Assembly (NCBI GenBank): GCA_013397455.1
Contig: VYZB01000535.1
Location: forward strand, 475,076 to 539,075
From: Crotophaga sulcirostris
Lineage: Eukaryota > Chordata > Aves > Cuculiformes > Crotophagidae
DNA: 64,000 nt
Reading direction: 5' to 3'
In this document: piece after piece, positions 24,701-37,335 of the stretch
Numbering within the stretch: position 1 is the first letter of the stretch
Layout: each line of letters begins with the position of its first letter
The notes under the pieces: model-generated
The model's database searches: none
What the model was told of the DNA's origin: nothing
What the model saw: only the letters and a program-made list of their open reading frames with translations
Position numbers and translations under genes: made by a program

Positions 24701-26926
24701 AAATCTAGTCAGGACAACATTAATTATACTGCAAAGAACTGGTAAAAACATCCTTTAATACATTCATTGCTGGTAAGAGAGGGAGAACAGGAGATCAAAG
24801 TTCAAATAGGATTTTAATTAGGTGCCTTATTTACTGTGCTCTGTCAGACACATAACAAGAAACTTCTTTCGCCACATTGGAGAATAACTGCAGTGATGCC
24901 TGGCAACTCAAAAAGGAGCAAAAGAAGTATCCTTATCAGTGTAACTTCAAACTGTTTGTAACGATCCACAGTTAAACCAGGAGATAAGTAAAGCTGAAGG
25001 ATTTACTGAGAATCCATCACAGCAAACCAATGCAATGTCCTTTTCAGACTGCACAACAAGCTTCAAAGACAGGGAGAAGCAATAAATATCAGATGTGCTG
25101 TAGGACTTCTGGCTTTAATTGGAACAAACTAACAAACATGATCTCTCTAGAGGAAAATGTTTCAGGGCAGGTGCAAAATCCCTCTCAACTTGCAATATTC
25201 TCTGTCAAACACTTGGATTTGGAGCAGAAAGATGTCACCTCATCCAGTACATCTAACATGAACCTCGATGATTAGAAAGGATGCATTCAAGAGCCAGCTG
25301 GAACTGGATTCAGGCAAGTTTGAGGACGAGGTTAGAACACAAAAGGATCTTGTCAAACTGGAGAAATAGTCTGAGAAAAGTAGTGTGTGATCAAAAAAAG
25401 ATGAGTATGAAGAGCTACGTTTGGGCAGAAATAGTCAGCTGCATGGATGTGGAGTGTAGACATAAACATGGAAGTATAAACCAGCAGAAATGAGTATCAG
25501 CCAATGATCGAATAAGGCCAGAAAGACAAAGAATTCAGAACCACGTTGCACACAGAGCTAACTGAAATTTAAAACAAACAAACAAACAAAGAACAACGAA
25601 TTCATTCATGGGTATGAAAAGTGTGCTGAAGGTTCCTTTTTCAAGCAGTGGAAGGGCCTACAGCAGTAAACTAGTGCCAGACAAATGCAAATGAAAGAAA
25701 AAAAAAAAGGAGTTAATACATGCAGAATGCTCAAGAACATTTCTACTCCTTCCAAAGTGCTCCTCAGCCTCCATTCCTTACAATCATCCTAGCAAGCCTT
25801 GATGTGCCTCCCTGAAACTCACATCTCATCCCAAAACACAAATTGTAGTTTAGTTGAGACCTAGATATTGGGACCAGAAAACCAAATGTTGCAGACATTT
25901 AACAGCCCATGGCATACAGTAAGATCAAATGGTTCCTTCTGGCTTTAAATTCTACCTCACTGGACACCAAGGGGGAGCAGTGAATTATCACCTTTCATTT
26001 CTAGGAGTGCACGTAAATTCTAGGCTGGCTGAGTCAAACAGAGAGAGAATAGGATTCATCCTCTTTAGCTGTAGCTATGTAATCTCAATAAGTTATCAAG
26101 GTGTCCTATAATCAACGGAAGAGAGATGGTGATTCATTTCCAGCTGCAATAGGTGCAGACACCCTTTATGCCAGTGTTTTCTCTCTCCATCTCGCTCGCC
26201 ATAATGGGATGTTGGGCCACCAGCTAAGATCAGACACCTACCTTCCAGGTTGCTAAACTAGGTGTGATTATTCAATTACTGCTGACCCAAATGTTTCTCA
26301 GCTGTTTCATATTCAGCAGCTCCAGAAACACACATGATGTTCACTTTATTCTGGTTCTGAAAGCTGTTCGCTTGCAAGAAACACGTACAGATCATCAGCA
26401 CTTATCAGTTTTTACCCACTTGCTAATTTACTGAATGGGAGGTACATTTTCATGTTATCAGTTGGGGAGAAACAGGAAAAGTAACCTTTTTAGGTTTTAA
26501 AAAAAATGAATCGTAAGAGGAACCACAACTCCCATTAAAAAACTGGAATATTAAACAGGAAAGATACATGAATGAAGTGGAAAACTCCAATGTACTTATA
26601 AAGAAAACCACTATTACCTTTTTCTACCAAAATTCAGAGCTGAAAATAAGTGATTTGCAGATTTCTACTGCTCTGCATAGAATTGAGTTACATTCTAACC
26701 TGCACTTTTTAAATCTGCAGCTTCTGTGGGTCCATTTTGTAACAACTAACAATCATATAAAAAAAAGAAAAGTGATCTGACATAAATGACAGGTTGCAAA
26801 CTGCAAGGCTTAGAGAATAGTGTCAAATATTTAACAAATTCTGAATTTAGAGGCAAAGGACACACACCCACATAAGCTTGTTCCTATGTTGAAAATTCCC
26901 ATCATCATTCAAAGCACTTCATTGCA
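21798..26926. other. intergenic DNA, no recognised gene
   Basis: Five kilobases of AT-rich unique sequence without CR1 copies. Open frames of up to 84 codons have no recognisable features. The only simple repeat is the AAAC run at 25571-25590. Confidence 0.5.
25571..25590. repeat. (AAAC)n microsatellite
   Basis: About five AAAC units in tandem. A short tetranucleotide repeat with no associated feature. Confidence 0.7.
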
Positions 26927-27085
26927 CAGAATCACAGAATGGTTTGAGTTGGAAGGGGCCGCAAAGCCCATCCAGCTCCAACACCCTGCCATGGGCAGGG
27001 ACACCTCCCACTGGATCAGGGGGCTCCAAGCCCCATCCAACCTGGCCTTGAACACCTTGAAAGCTCCAGGGATGGGGCAGCCATA
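26927..27085 (-). mobile_element. CR1 LINE 3' fragment
   Basis: Starts with CACAGAATCACAGAATGGTT and carries the GGGCAGGGACACCTCCCACT box. Compared with other copies it has a small insertion (TTGAAAG-like) before CTCCAGGGATGGGGCAGCC, and it stops there. Minus orientation. Confidence 0.93.
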
Positions 27086-29883
27086 CCACACTAAAGCAGT
27101 TTGAAAACGTACCTAGGACTGCCTTTTCCCTACCAGCATGAAGATCCCGTGGAGCACGCGCACACCACAGCAGATCCTATATCAGCACACACAATTCTGA
27201 GAACAAAGGACAGCTGATGGAGACCTGTACTTTCCCTTAATTAGGCAATAAACCATTTTTCTATTTGCATTACATGTTTGTTATGTGCATTTTGTACATG
27301 AATGGTATCTGTAATTTAACTAATCTTTTGTGATACAACCACAGGGAGCAGCTATGTTATGTTCTATTGCTATCATTTTCCTCACAGGAATGAATCATAT
27401 TGCTTTACAGCCACCAGGACACGTATTTTCCTGATAACACACAATAACTGTTGGTTTCTGAATGCTGAAGAGCAGAGTGCTAGATGTGAAAGTATGTGGC
27501 TGCATAAATAAATATGATGCTTTCCATTTTTTCAAGGGTACTTAGAGATGTGTACGGCACTCGCAAAACACATTTCAAGCAATGTGATAATTATCTGGGC
27601 TTGAGTTTGTTTAACTCAATCTTGAAAAAAAGTCACTAAAATCTGCAAACCCTTCAAGTGAGACTGAAATTGATTCAAATGAGTGATTTGTTTGCATTCA
27701 TAAATACTTGTTTTTAAAAATAATCACTTCACTAGCGATGCGGATTTAGAAGTAGGAGAGAAAAATGAACAAATTAAAGTTTTGGAGTTGTTTTAAATCC
27801 TCAGAGACTCCACAGATCCTGTAAAAAGCCAAGTTCATTGAAAGTAAAAGTTCAGGGAAAGTAGAGAGCAAGCTGAGACTTACCTGCAGGTTTAAGCATC
27901 ACTGTTATGGGGCAAGCCTGGCTTCATGCCTCCTCTTAAAAATTCACTTGGAATCCAGCTTCTCCAGAATTATTGCACTGACTTAACACACCAGACAAAA
28001 CTTGTGTGGGGTTTTCCATCAGCAGCTTCTGGTCTGCTTCAGCCTCCTCATTTTCTTTCTTCCCTCCTAGATGATGCTTTCCCTTGGTCTCCACACAGTC
28101 AAGTTCAACAGGTTCATAGGATTAGGAAGCACAGAGTGCTGCATGTTTGGGGCTTTAACAAATGCTTTCACCTTTCACCATCATTGACCCTCCAGCATTC
28201 ACCTTTTTTACCATCTCCATGGTGTTCTTATGGAATTTATTAAATGGACAAAACCACCTCTAGGTCCAGGCTGCTCTGCCTCCTGTTAGCCAGGATTTTC
28301 CATACTTCAGCTTTCCTCACATTTCATGCTATTTATTTTAAAATTAATCCACCAGGCGTTGTGAAAATAATTATAAATAGCATATGGCTTCATTCAACCA
28401 ATTTGGCTCTCCTAGGGGCCAGATGTTGATCAAAGCCCTCCTCCAGCACAGCTCCTGTGGGACACAGTGTCAGACATGGAGCAAGCAGCTTTGTCAAAAA
28501 CCTCCCTGGTGCACAGCAAGGCAGGCACCTGTGTATAAGATTTTGTATCACACAGGGCTGTTCTTCCCATCCATTCTTTGATTTCCCTTCAATTAGTTTG
28601 CGATGCGACGGTGAGGGTGGGAGAGGGTGGTTTAGGGTGCACTTGGAATAACTGATGCATTAGGGGCCAGCTCTTGTAATCCCTGCTTGTAATCCCCCTC
28701 AGGCTCAACACAAAGAGAAGAAGAGCCGAGCTGAACACTGCTGGGAGTTCTCCTATTTGCAGACTCTATTATAGACGTAAAATATCAAAAGCAAAAACTC
28801 AATGGACCCTCCTCAACTATGGGTGGACAATTAAATAATCACAAGTAGTCTGCCAGGAAGCAAACTTGTCATATGCAGCACCCTGCTGCCTTTTTTTCAC
28901 TTTCATTTCAACTAAAGCTGCAGGTTCATTTAATTATCTAAGTGAATAATTTAATGATAAATTCCCTTCTATTGCTGACAGCTGAGTAATTCAGGAGGAT
29001 TTTAATAGGGACTAACAAACCAGACCTTTAAAAAATTCACTTTGATGCCATCTCAGCTTTCATTAAGTCGGTTCTGGAAAGCTTCAAGTCTTAAAGGTCA
29101 TTGAAAAATGTTGGCAAATTCATCAATTAGCATTAAAGTCTAAAAAAAAATACTTAGGTCCAATTTCAACACAGGCACTAAAGCAACCTTGCTGCACCTC
29201 ATTATCAAAGTGTCGCTGTAGATTAGGTTGAAATGTAAAAATTACCTAGGGTTAATTGCAAAATAAATACTTCTATTCTTAAATCCCACTTCCAATAAAT
29301 TTGCTTTAGCCAAAGTATAATAGTGTCATTTTCCAACTAGTGATTAAAACTTCAAAATGAATTAATTTTTCAGGGTTTGGGGGATGAACTTTGGAAAATA
29401 GTTTGTTTCCAAACTAATCAAACTTGAAATTTTTCTTTTTGAGTTGTCATCGAGTCAAGCAAACAAGGACACTCTGCTTGGAGTCAGCCTACAGAGTTGT
29501 TTGACTTGAAAGGTCATTTAAATCCATTTGCTAACATTTGCTGTTGGATCAAATTTTAAATAAGGGAAGCTATTCAATAGAAAGCCGATTGTTCAAATAT
29601 GATGTCAGCGCTTCCAGATAAAAAAAGTTATCATTTTTTCCCCTCAACTGAAACAATTCACTAACCTTTTTCACAGCACCCATCCATCGTGCTGGGTCGA
29701 TTCCCTCTGTTGAAAACCCTTCACGCAGATCTAGTTAAAACCACCTTCAAAGAGCTTCCTCACCAGTTTTCTAAAGTTGTTGCTTGAACATCATCCAAAT
29801 TGAAAGGATCAGATGAGCATGGTGCCTACAGGAGCCTACCCTAACGCAACATGTTTCTTATTATTGGAGTGCTCAGCAAAGTA
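27086..29883. other. intergenic DNA with AT-rich candidate regulatory block
   Basis: No gene recognised. From about 28900 to 29620 the DNA is repeat-free and AT-rich with many ATTA/TAAT cores, discussed in the findings. The open frames around 27.9-28.6 kb show no protein features. Confidence 0.4.
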
Positions 29884-30359
29884 AGGACCTGGAGCTGTTG
29901 GAGAGAGTCCAGAGGAGGCCACGGAGATGATCCAAGGGCTGGAGCACCTCTGCTATGATGCCAGGCTGAGAGAGTTGGGGTTGTTCAGCCTGGAGAAGAG
30001 AAGGCTGTGGGGAGACCTTAGAGCAGCCTCCAGTGCTGGAAGGGGCTCCAGGAAAGCTGGGGAGGGGCTCTTGATCAGGGAGTGCAGGGATGGGGTGAGG
30101 GGGAAGGGTTTTCAGCTGCAAGAGGGGAGATTGAGATGAGATCTTGGGAAGAAATGTTTTCGTGTGAGGGTGGGGAGGCCCTGGCCCAGGTTGCCCAGGG
30201 CAGTGGTGGCTGCCCCATCCCTGGAGGTGTTCCAGGCCAGGTTGGATGGGGCTTGGAGCCCCCTGATCCAGTGGGAGGGGTCCCTGCCCATGGCAGGGGG
30301 TGGCACTGGATGCGATTTAAGGTCCCTTCCAACACAAACCATTCTTTGATTCCATAATT
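29884..30359 (+). mobile_element. CR1 LINE 3' fragment, long copy
   Basis: Plus orientation. It runs from GTAAGGACCTGGAGCTGTTG through the GGAGAAGAGAAGGCTGTGGG, GGGGCTCCAGGAAAGCTGGG and GTGGCTGCCCCATCCCTGG boxes. It ends with CCATTCTTTGATTCCATAAT, a decayed octamer tail. It gives the order of CR1 3' segments against which truncated or rearranged copies in the window can be compared. Confidence 0.95.
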
Positions 30360-31495
30360 GTACCCTGAGTTTGGCTGAACATCTCCTCGGACGTTGCCTG
30401 CAGAAGAGATGAGGGAACCAAAGGCAGAAGGAAGAGTCAAGAGCCCCAGGGCTCTACCCTGCCCCAGCTCTCAGCCAGAAGGCTTTTCTTGCCCCCTGCT
30501 CTTTGCAGCCCCAAAGCAGGCAGTGGGGTCTCCTGCAGTCACTAACTGGGCTATGAAAGCATTCAGCCCCTCACTGCTCGGTGGGGAAGCTGCAGAGAGT
30601 CTGGCAGTTGGCTTTCAATACGTCATGCAATGACAAGCACTCATAAAAGTAAATTACTATATTTAGATTTATGTTACAAATACATATGGGAAATACACAG
30701 TGCTACCATGGAATGGGACCGCACTTAGCAAACATCTCCTGGAATCACATTTTTGGCCAAAATGGATTAGTACTTCAATTTATTATCTATTTAGTCCAGA
30801 CTGGACAAGAGCAGAGCTGAGGTCCCCTGGGGAAACTTGTCATTCCCAGTCATCTCATCGGCCAAGCATAAGACAGAGTGCAGATCTCAAACTAAATCCT
30901 AAGGCCTGGTTTGTGCCTGACTTCAAGCCTGACGATCAGAAATAGTCACTCTCCTGTTTCCTGAGGAAGCAAGCTTCCAGCAGCTAGACAAGCCCTAGCT
31001 AGTTTCCTGCTGCTGTGAAAATTGACTCTACATCCACACGCCTGGTGAAAATGTATTTTATCCTTGCGACAACCCAAGGTCAGAGAAGGCCATTTACAAA
31101 TAGTGATGATAATCTAAAAATTAAAGCAACCCTTCCACTGAATTTGCGTAAGTTTGGGGTTTGGGGATTTTCAGCCTGTTCCAAGAAGGAAGAAGCCTTG
31201 TAAATTCCAGTTCAGACAAGATCCCTCATCACCAGTTCCATCCAAAAGCCATGCAGGATTAGAAGCAAAACTGTATCTGTAAAGAGACACTCATCAGCAT
31301 TCCCTGCTCGCATTCAGATGTCCGGCTGTTTCCAAATCACAGGCCTTATCTGCCTCCCAGACCAAAGCCACTCACAACCAGCATGAAAAATGTGGCCATT
31401 TATCATCTTTGAATTATTTATCTGGCTTTCCCCCTTGAATATAGGAATGTCAGAGCTGCCTAACGCTAAAGAGAGGACAACGTACAGAAGATCGT
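30360..31495. other. intergenic DNA, no recognised gene
   Basis: About 1.1 kb of unique sequence. Small open frames (up to 81 codons) have no recognisable features. Confidence 0.5.
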
Positions 31496-31651
31496 AGAGA
31501 ATCATTAAGGTAGGAAAAGACCTCCAAGATCATCCAGTCACACTGTCAGCCCAACACCACCGTGTCTACTAAACCATGTCCTGAAGTGCCACGTCTACAA
31601 TGCTTTTTTAACACCTCTGCCACTTCCCTGGGCAGGGTGTTCAGTATCCAC
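31496..31651 (-). mobile_element. CR1 LINE 3' fragment (ACTAAACCATGTCC type)
   Basis: Begins AGAGAATCATTAAGGTAGGA and contains ACTAAACCATGTCCTGAAGT and CTTCCCTGGGCAGGGTG. Same subfamily as 10064-10283, and distinct from the main type. Minus orientation and strongly truncated. Confidence 0.88.
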
Positions 31652-34590
31652 CCTGTGCAGCAGGAGCTGCTGTCACAGGTGAGCTGCTTTCAGAATCCAC
31701 AGGCCGACAGGCACAAGCAAACTGCACAAAAACTTCCCTCTCTTCTGTTGTTCACCCCCTTCTGGGGACTTAACTTCAGCCCTCAGCACAGACCAGGCTG
31801 GGTCTGCCCTCTGTGCCCACTGCCAAGATGAAAAATTCTTGCACACTTCACCACAAAAGCCAACTCACAGCCAGGGAGCAAAAGCCCAAATCAGACCAAA
31901 AAGTCCATGGGCTGGTGGTGTTAGCCAAGCCCCCGAGATGCAACATCGTGCCACCACTTACACAAGTCAACAAGTGGAGGAGATAAAGAAGAGATAAAAA
32001 GATGCAAGAGGAAGATGCAGCAGAACATTCCTCCTTGGAGCTTCCAACCAAGGTGTTGGTTTATTCCTCCTGCCGGAGGAGAGGATGCTCATGGAGCAGT
32101 CATGGTTCCTGTGAGCACACTGACACAGAGGGATTCTGCAAGAGCCCCTGGTGGGTGGGGAGCACCATTCATCCCCATCCCAGCACCCACAGCCCATGGT
32201 GGATCTGCTCCTCCTTGAGCTCTTCAGAGTTCAGTGCCACCACCAGATGCTCCCATCAGGGGCACGGGAACAACACCCACAGCCAATCACTGTGCTGGGG
32301 CAATGTCAGCTCATCCACCTGCACCTTACAGGGAAAACCCTGGTGATTATTTATGCACCCTTGCAGCACCTCATTTGCACAGACTTATCCTGGGGGTGGG
32401 GTCAAATTAAAGAAAATGGCTCTTTGCATACAAGATTCCCCAGGTTTGTGTGTGCAAGCAGAGAAGGGAGCACCTGGGGCAGTCAAGCAACTGGAACACT
32501 TCACAGAAAATGAAGAAGGATTAAGAGACTGAAATGAGATGCAAAGCCAAAGAATAAACCTACACAACTTCTTCTCCTGGTGGGACTTACAGAGATGCCA
32601 GGTTTGTCTTGCTTTCAGACTCTGAAATATTCCTCACTGCCAAAGGCTGTGGCTTCTTCTTATTTGTTTGGTTTTGAATAAGGCAAGGATTTTGGTTTGG
32701 GTTTTTTTTTCCCAGTGCCTGCAAATCCAGACATTCATTGGTGTGAACTTTTTAAACTTTCAAGTGAGATATTTTCCCTGAACTTTCTCAGCTTTGCCTA
32801 TCACCTCCAAACCAGGGAGCAGCTCAGTACCTAATGTCTCCCTGCTTGAAAACACTTCCCCACACACGTGAGGGGCAGCAGACAAATCCACTACTGGGAT
32901 TTGACACTGAGGGTGTCCTCCAGTTTCTCTTGGTCTGCCTTACCAGGGAGAAGCACACGATACTGGTACGAGGCTGGTTAATTGCAACCAAGATCTTTCA
33001 ATGAAGTTATGCCAGAGGATAAAGGTTTCAGGAAATGAAACTGCTGTAATTAAGAGTTTGATATCACAGATTCACATCTCCCAGAGCTTTGTGCAGCGCC
33101 TGTCATCGATTCTTCAGTTTTTCTCTGGGAGAACAATACAGAACAATACAAATAAATACAGGTCTCTGAGGCTGAAGGCTTCAAAATCCAACAGGTCACT
33201 TCTGCTGGGTCTCATTACTGAACCCAGGGCTATCCAGTCATTCGAAATGAAACAAAGTCATTTCTTTAAAACTCTTGGATGAGTAACAGCACCCCAGATA
33301 CACACATTTGAATCTTCTTTCCTGTGGCTATTGTGTTAAGAGCTTTACTCTTGTTTCTCCTGCAGACTATCAAAGCTTTGGTCACTGGTGGCAGCAGTAG
33401 ACTTTGTCACACCTGTATCTTCATGTTTCCATACTGCCTGGGCTGGCTGCTGGCAAGGCTCTTGCCTGAGATCAAAGTAACTGGGAAGGATGTAAAAGCC
33501 TCCTGGATGCGATACAAGAAATTTCTGGATGTAATAGACAAGAGTGTAAGAAGCTGATGAGCATTACAGACAGCATGGTAAGGATTGGAGTCCTGCCTTC
33601 AGTTTTCACCTCCACAAGATGAAGAAGAGTTCATACAATCCTCCCCTGACAGAAACAGCAATACAATAAACAGCAAAACAGGAAGCCCGTTGCAGAGGTG
33701 AGAGATGCTCCTCCGGGAGGTGCCCGACTCCGGTACCAACACTACCTGCTCAGCTCAATAACTTCACAGAACAGAAAGCAGGCACTGGGAAGGTCATTTG
33801 GAAATTAAATTCTAAAAGAGGCAATACACATTTAAAATTTTCCAGCCTTGGGAGGACAGGATTGAGTCATTTATTCAGGAGGAAGCACGTCTGGCTAATG
33901 TTGAGTTTGCATTTAATTGGCACTGATGAACAATAAAGTTGCAAACTCCTTTCAGCAGTGCGTGAATGTGCAGAAAACAATCTGTCACAGAACATTATAT
34001 AGGAAATATTGTCCTTCAGCATCAGGCAGCCTTCTGCCATGTGAATCACAGCCCATTTAACAGCGACATTGATGCCAGGCTTCTCAGAGAAAGGAAAGGC
34101 AGCTCTGGCCATTACACACCAGCCAACATCATTAGGGTCAATTACCCCATTAGCACTGAAACAGACCTTGGACGTGAACGGGGAGCTCCAATGCTCTTCA
34201 AGCACCACTTTCAACTGGAGATTAAAAATGGGCACATGAAGATATTCAGCTACTTGCAACCAGCCCTCAGCACCTAGCAGAATCGGGTCCCTAATTAGGA
34301 TTTAATAAGGTGGTAATTGTAATGGCAATGGTCTCATTAGCCTGATGTCTCATTACTGTGAGGCACAGATCAAGCTGAGAAAGGCAGTCAACCTTGCAAG
34401 CCTTTCCAAACAATGAAACTGGAGCTGATTAAAGCAAGCACTCCTTTTTGTGGCCCTTCCTAATGAAAAGTGAATTCATAGCCAATGGGAAACCAACAGT
34501 AATTTGTGTCACTCTTTTTAGGAATGCCTTTAGTAAGAGGCATGGGACCAGGAAGTTTGTTAATACTAAATAAATACCAAAACCAGAAAG
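31652..34590. other. intergenic DNA, with candidate conserved block at 33.9-34.4 kb
   Basis: No gene recognised. Several overlapping open frames occur at 31.85-32.5 kb on both strands without domain similarity. At 33867-34277 long open frames exist on both strands at once (130 and 103 codons), which suggests low stop density in a constrained or compositionally unusual block rather than coding. It is discussed in the findings. Confidence 0.4.
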
Positions 34591-34776
34591 GGTGGGGAGG
34601 CCCTGGCCCAGGTTGCCCAGAGCAGTGGTGGCTGCCCCATCCCTGGAGGTGTTCCAGGCCAGGCTGGATGGGGCTTGGAGCCCCCTGACCCAGTGGGAGG
34701 TGTCCCTGCCCGTGGCAGGGGTGGAATTGAATGAGCGTTGAGGTCCCTTCCAACCCAAACCATTCTGTGATTCTAC
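34591..34776 (+). mobile_element. CR1 LINE 3' end (main type)
   Basis: A short plus-orientation copy from GGTGGGGAGGCCCTGGCCCA to CCATTCTGTGATTCTACATC. It covers only the last ~185 bases of the element, as expected of 5'-truncated LINE insertions. Both termini look sharp. Confidence 0.95.
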
Positions 34777-36200
34777 ATCATTTCATCACAAGGAAGCAAT
34801 GTGAGCAGAGAGTTGTTAAAATAAACTCAAAATCGATGGCTCACTAAAAATAAATATTGAAATGGCTTCAGCCAAACCACATCACTAATAAAAAGAACAC
34901 TTGTGGGCTTGATTTCTGGTTATCCAACCAGACAATTTTAAAGTTCCTGCGAGTGGTTACTGAGGCACAGACTTATCCAAAAAGCCTTGTACAGAAGGGG
35001 ATTGAAACTCTTCAAGTAGGTAGTGTTATAACAAATTAACCATAGCTTTTTGTGCTGAAAATACACCTGCAGAACAAATCGTTAAATGGACTGCCCTTCT
35101 GTGACAACACACACTGGTCTGCCAGAGAGAGCACAGGGCAGTTCCCCTCCTCACTGACTCTGGGCTGGCACAGGATGCAGCTGTACCAACAGCCTGGACC
35201 GGCAGCCATCGATCACACCCCACAGGGACCCTCACCTGTCCCTCTGGGCAGCTGTTACACAGCTGGCAGGCCCAGCAGCAATGCTCATGGCCACCAAAAA
35301 CAGAGAAATCCCTTAGGAGCCTGAAAATGTGAATTTTTTTCAGCACTTAAGGGGGTCTTATTAATGAAGCTGACTTTAGCACTAGTGCTCCCCATGGGCC
35401 ATTCTCCTGCACAGATGATCTCAAGGGTCCTTTCCAACCTTGTAATACTGTGATACAGGGGCTGGGATCTATGAGATTCTACAGGCAGCTGGTCCAGAGA
35501 TGGCACACAGCAGAAAAACACCCACTTGTCTCGTTTTGTTTATTTAGTTCCCTGCACCAGCTCACCCTGGGACCAAAAAAACCCTAAAATAAATAACAAA
35601 AGCACAAATATCATCCCTTTGAACGTCAATCCTGTGCTTAGAGGGTTGACAGCGAATAAAAAGCACCACTTAAAGATGCTGATACACCCAGAGAGACGCT
35701 GGCCCAAGCCCAGTACAGGAGAGGAAAGAGGAATTTCACCCAGGGACTTGATACAAAAGAGGAACACAGAGCCGTGCTGGGGGGAAGCCTGGCTGCCTGC
35801 TGCTGCTTTTGTGTCACAGGCAGTGAGAAACCCAGCCATGAGAGGATTCAGTGGGAAAGTCCTTGTGAAAGGCTCAGCCAGCCTGCAGAGAGCTTTCTGT
35901 CACCTGCAGCACCTGGTGACAGCTCTGAGGGGCGGATTCCTGCCAGCAGGCCCCCACAGGGAGCGGCTCCCGGCCTGCACTGCCAGGAGCAGCACCCGCG
36001 GGCAGGGGGAGCCCCCACTGGGCCGGGCAGGACCCCGGGGCACCCGGGCAGGTTTGGCTCTTGGTCTGCTTGGCCTTCATCTTGGGAAACCTCTCACTGT
36101 CTGGGATAATCTCAGGAATAGGCTCATTGTCTGGGATAACTCTGCTGGTTCAGGCTTTGGTGAGCGGCTCCTGCTGGTGTCCACATCTCAGAAGCTCAAA
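34777..36200. other. intergenic DNA with a GC-rich patch and a long open frame
   Basis: No gene recognised. A GC-rich patch at about 35930-36055 lies within a 304-codon plus-strand open frame (35526-36440), whose end is inside a CR1 copy. An imperfect 30-base tandem repeat starts at 36093 and 36123, with a CTGTCTGGGATAA-type core. I consider the frame non-coding for now; see the findings. Confidence 0.4.
35411..35456 (+). mobile_element. very short CR1 3' remnant
   Basis: The 45 bases around GATCTCAAGGGTCCTTTCCA and TTGTAATACTGTGATAC match the terminal CR1 segment in plus orientation. It could be an old remnant. It is too short for a subfamily call. Confidence 0.6.
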
Positions 36201-36610
36201 ATAGAATCAGAGAATCATAAAATCACAGAATGGTTTGGGTTGGAAGGGGCCTCAAGGCCCACCCAGTGCCACCCCCTGCCATGGGCAGGGACCCCTCCCA
36301 CTGGGTCAGGGGGCTCCAAGCCCCATCCAACCTGGCCTGGAACACCTCCAGGGATGGGGCAGCCACCACTGCTCTGGGCAACCTGGGCCAGGGCCTCCCC
36401 ACCCTCACAGGAAAATATTTCTTCTCAAGACCTAACCTAAATCCCCCCTCTTTCAACATAAAACCATCTTCCCTTGTCTTATCACTCCAGGTTCTTGTAA
36501 AAAGCCCCTCCCCAGCTTTCCTGGAGCCCCTTCCAGCACTGGAGGCTGCTCTAAGGTCTCCCCACAGCCTTCTCTTCTCCAGGCTGAACGCTCCAGCCCT
36601 CGGATCAGCT
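36201..36610 (-). mobile_element. CR1 LINE 3' fragment, long copy (main type)
   Basis: Starts with repeated octamers (ATAGAATCAGAGAATCATAA), then the standard TGGTTTGGGTTGGAAGGGGC and GGGCAGGGACCCCTCCCACT boxes. It continues through CTCCCCAGCTTTCCTGGAGC and CTTCTCTTCCAGGCTGAACG-like sequence. Minus orientation and about 410 bases long, the inverse counterpart of 29884-30359. Confidence 0.95.
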
Positions 36611-37093
36611 CTGTGACCCTCCCAGAAGGATTTGTGGAGTTGTTTTGCCAGGGACTGTCAGACCAGTAATTTGTGTGAGGAAAAGCAGAGCTTTTGGGTT
36701 GTTTGATTCTTTTTTTAAACCTAGGATTCTGTCATAATTTAAGTGCTGGGTAAGTTTTTAAATCGTTTATAAATTGCATTACATTATCATTAGCATTAAT
36801 TCTGATGTTTTTGAATAATTGTACCTTGTGGAGTTCAATGAATTACAACAAGGAAAATCTGATTTTAGGCAAAGGAAAAGACCTTGCAGCTGGAACAAAA
36901 GGTCTCTTTATGCTACAGCCACAAGGTTATTTATGGAAAATCACTGCAGGTTTTTCTGCAAAGCGATCCATTTCCTGATACAGAAGGTAATCACCACCTT
37001 TTGATCCTGATACAGCCACTGGGACTACAAGTAGCTTCTCTTGGTTGATCCCATCGACCTACAGCAGCCTAAAGAGGGGGACAGACACCAGAG
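36611..37093. other. short intergenic stretch, nothing recognised
   Basis: Unique AT-rich sequence between two CR1 copies of opposite orientation. No gene or motif identified. Confidence 0.5.
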
Positions 37094-37335
37094 GATCCAT
37101 CCCTCTGCTGGGGGAGACCTCAGAGCAGCCTCCCAGTACTGAGAGGGGGGCCTGTAGGGAAGATGGGAACAGACTGTTTAGCAAGGCCTTTTGTGACAGG
37201 GCAAGGAGTAACGGGTTTAAACTAAGGGAGGGGAGATTTAGAGTGGGTATCAGGAAGAAATTTTTCATGCTGAGGGTGGTGAATCACTGGCCCAGGTTGC
37301 CCAGGGAGGTGGTGGAGGACCCCCTCCTAGTACCT
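37094..37335 (+). mobile_element. CR1 LINE 3' fragment, diverged
   Basis: Plus orientation. It carries GGGGGAGACCTCAGAGCAGC, TTTAGCAAGGCCTTTTGTGA, and GGCCCAGGTTGCCCAGGGAG, then stops before the octamer tail. It shares the TTTAGCAAGGCCT variant with the copy at 21166, so the two may belong to one subtype. Confidence 0.88.

Noticed and set aside
31848..32567. Cluster of overlapping open frames on both strands
   Set aside because: No domain, no splice-consistent exon set and no repeat match that I recognise; treated as chance frames.
33867..34259. 130-codon minus-strand open frame as a gene
   Set aside because: An overlapping plus-strand frame of similar length and lack of similarity make coding unlikely; kept only as a candidate conserved block.
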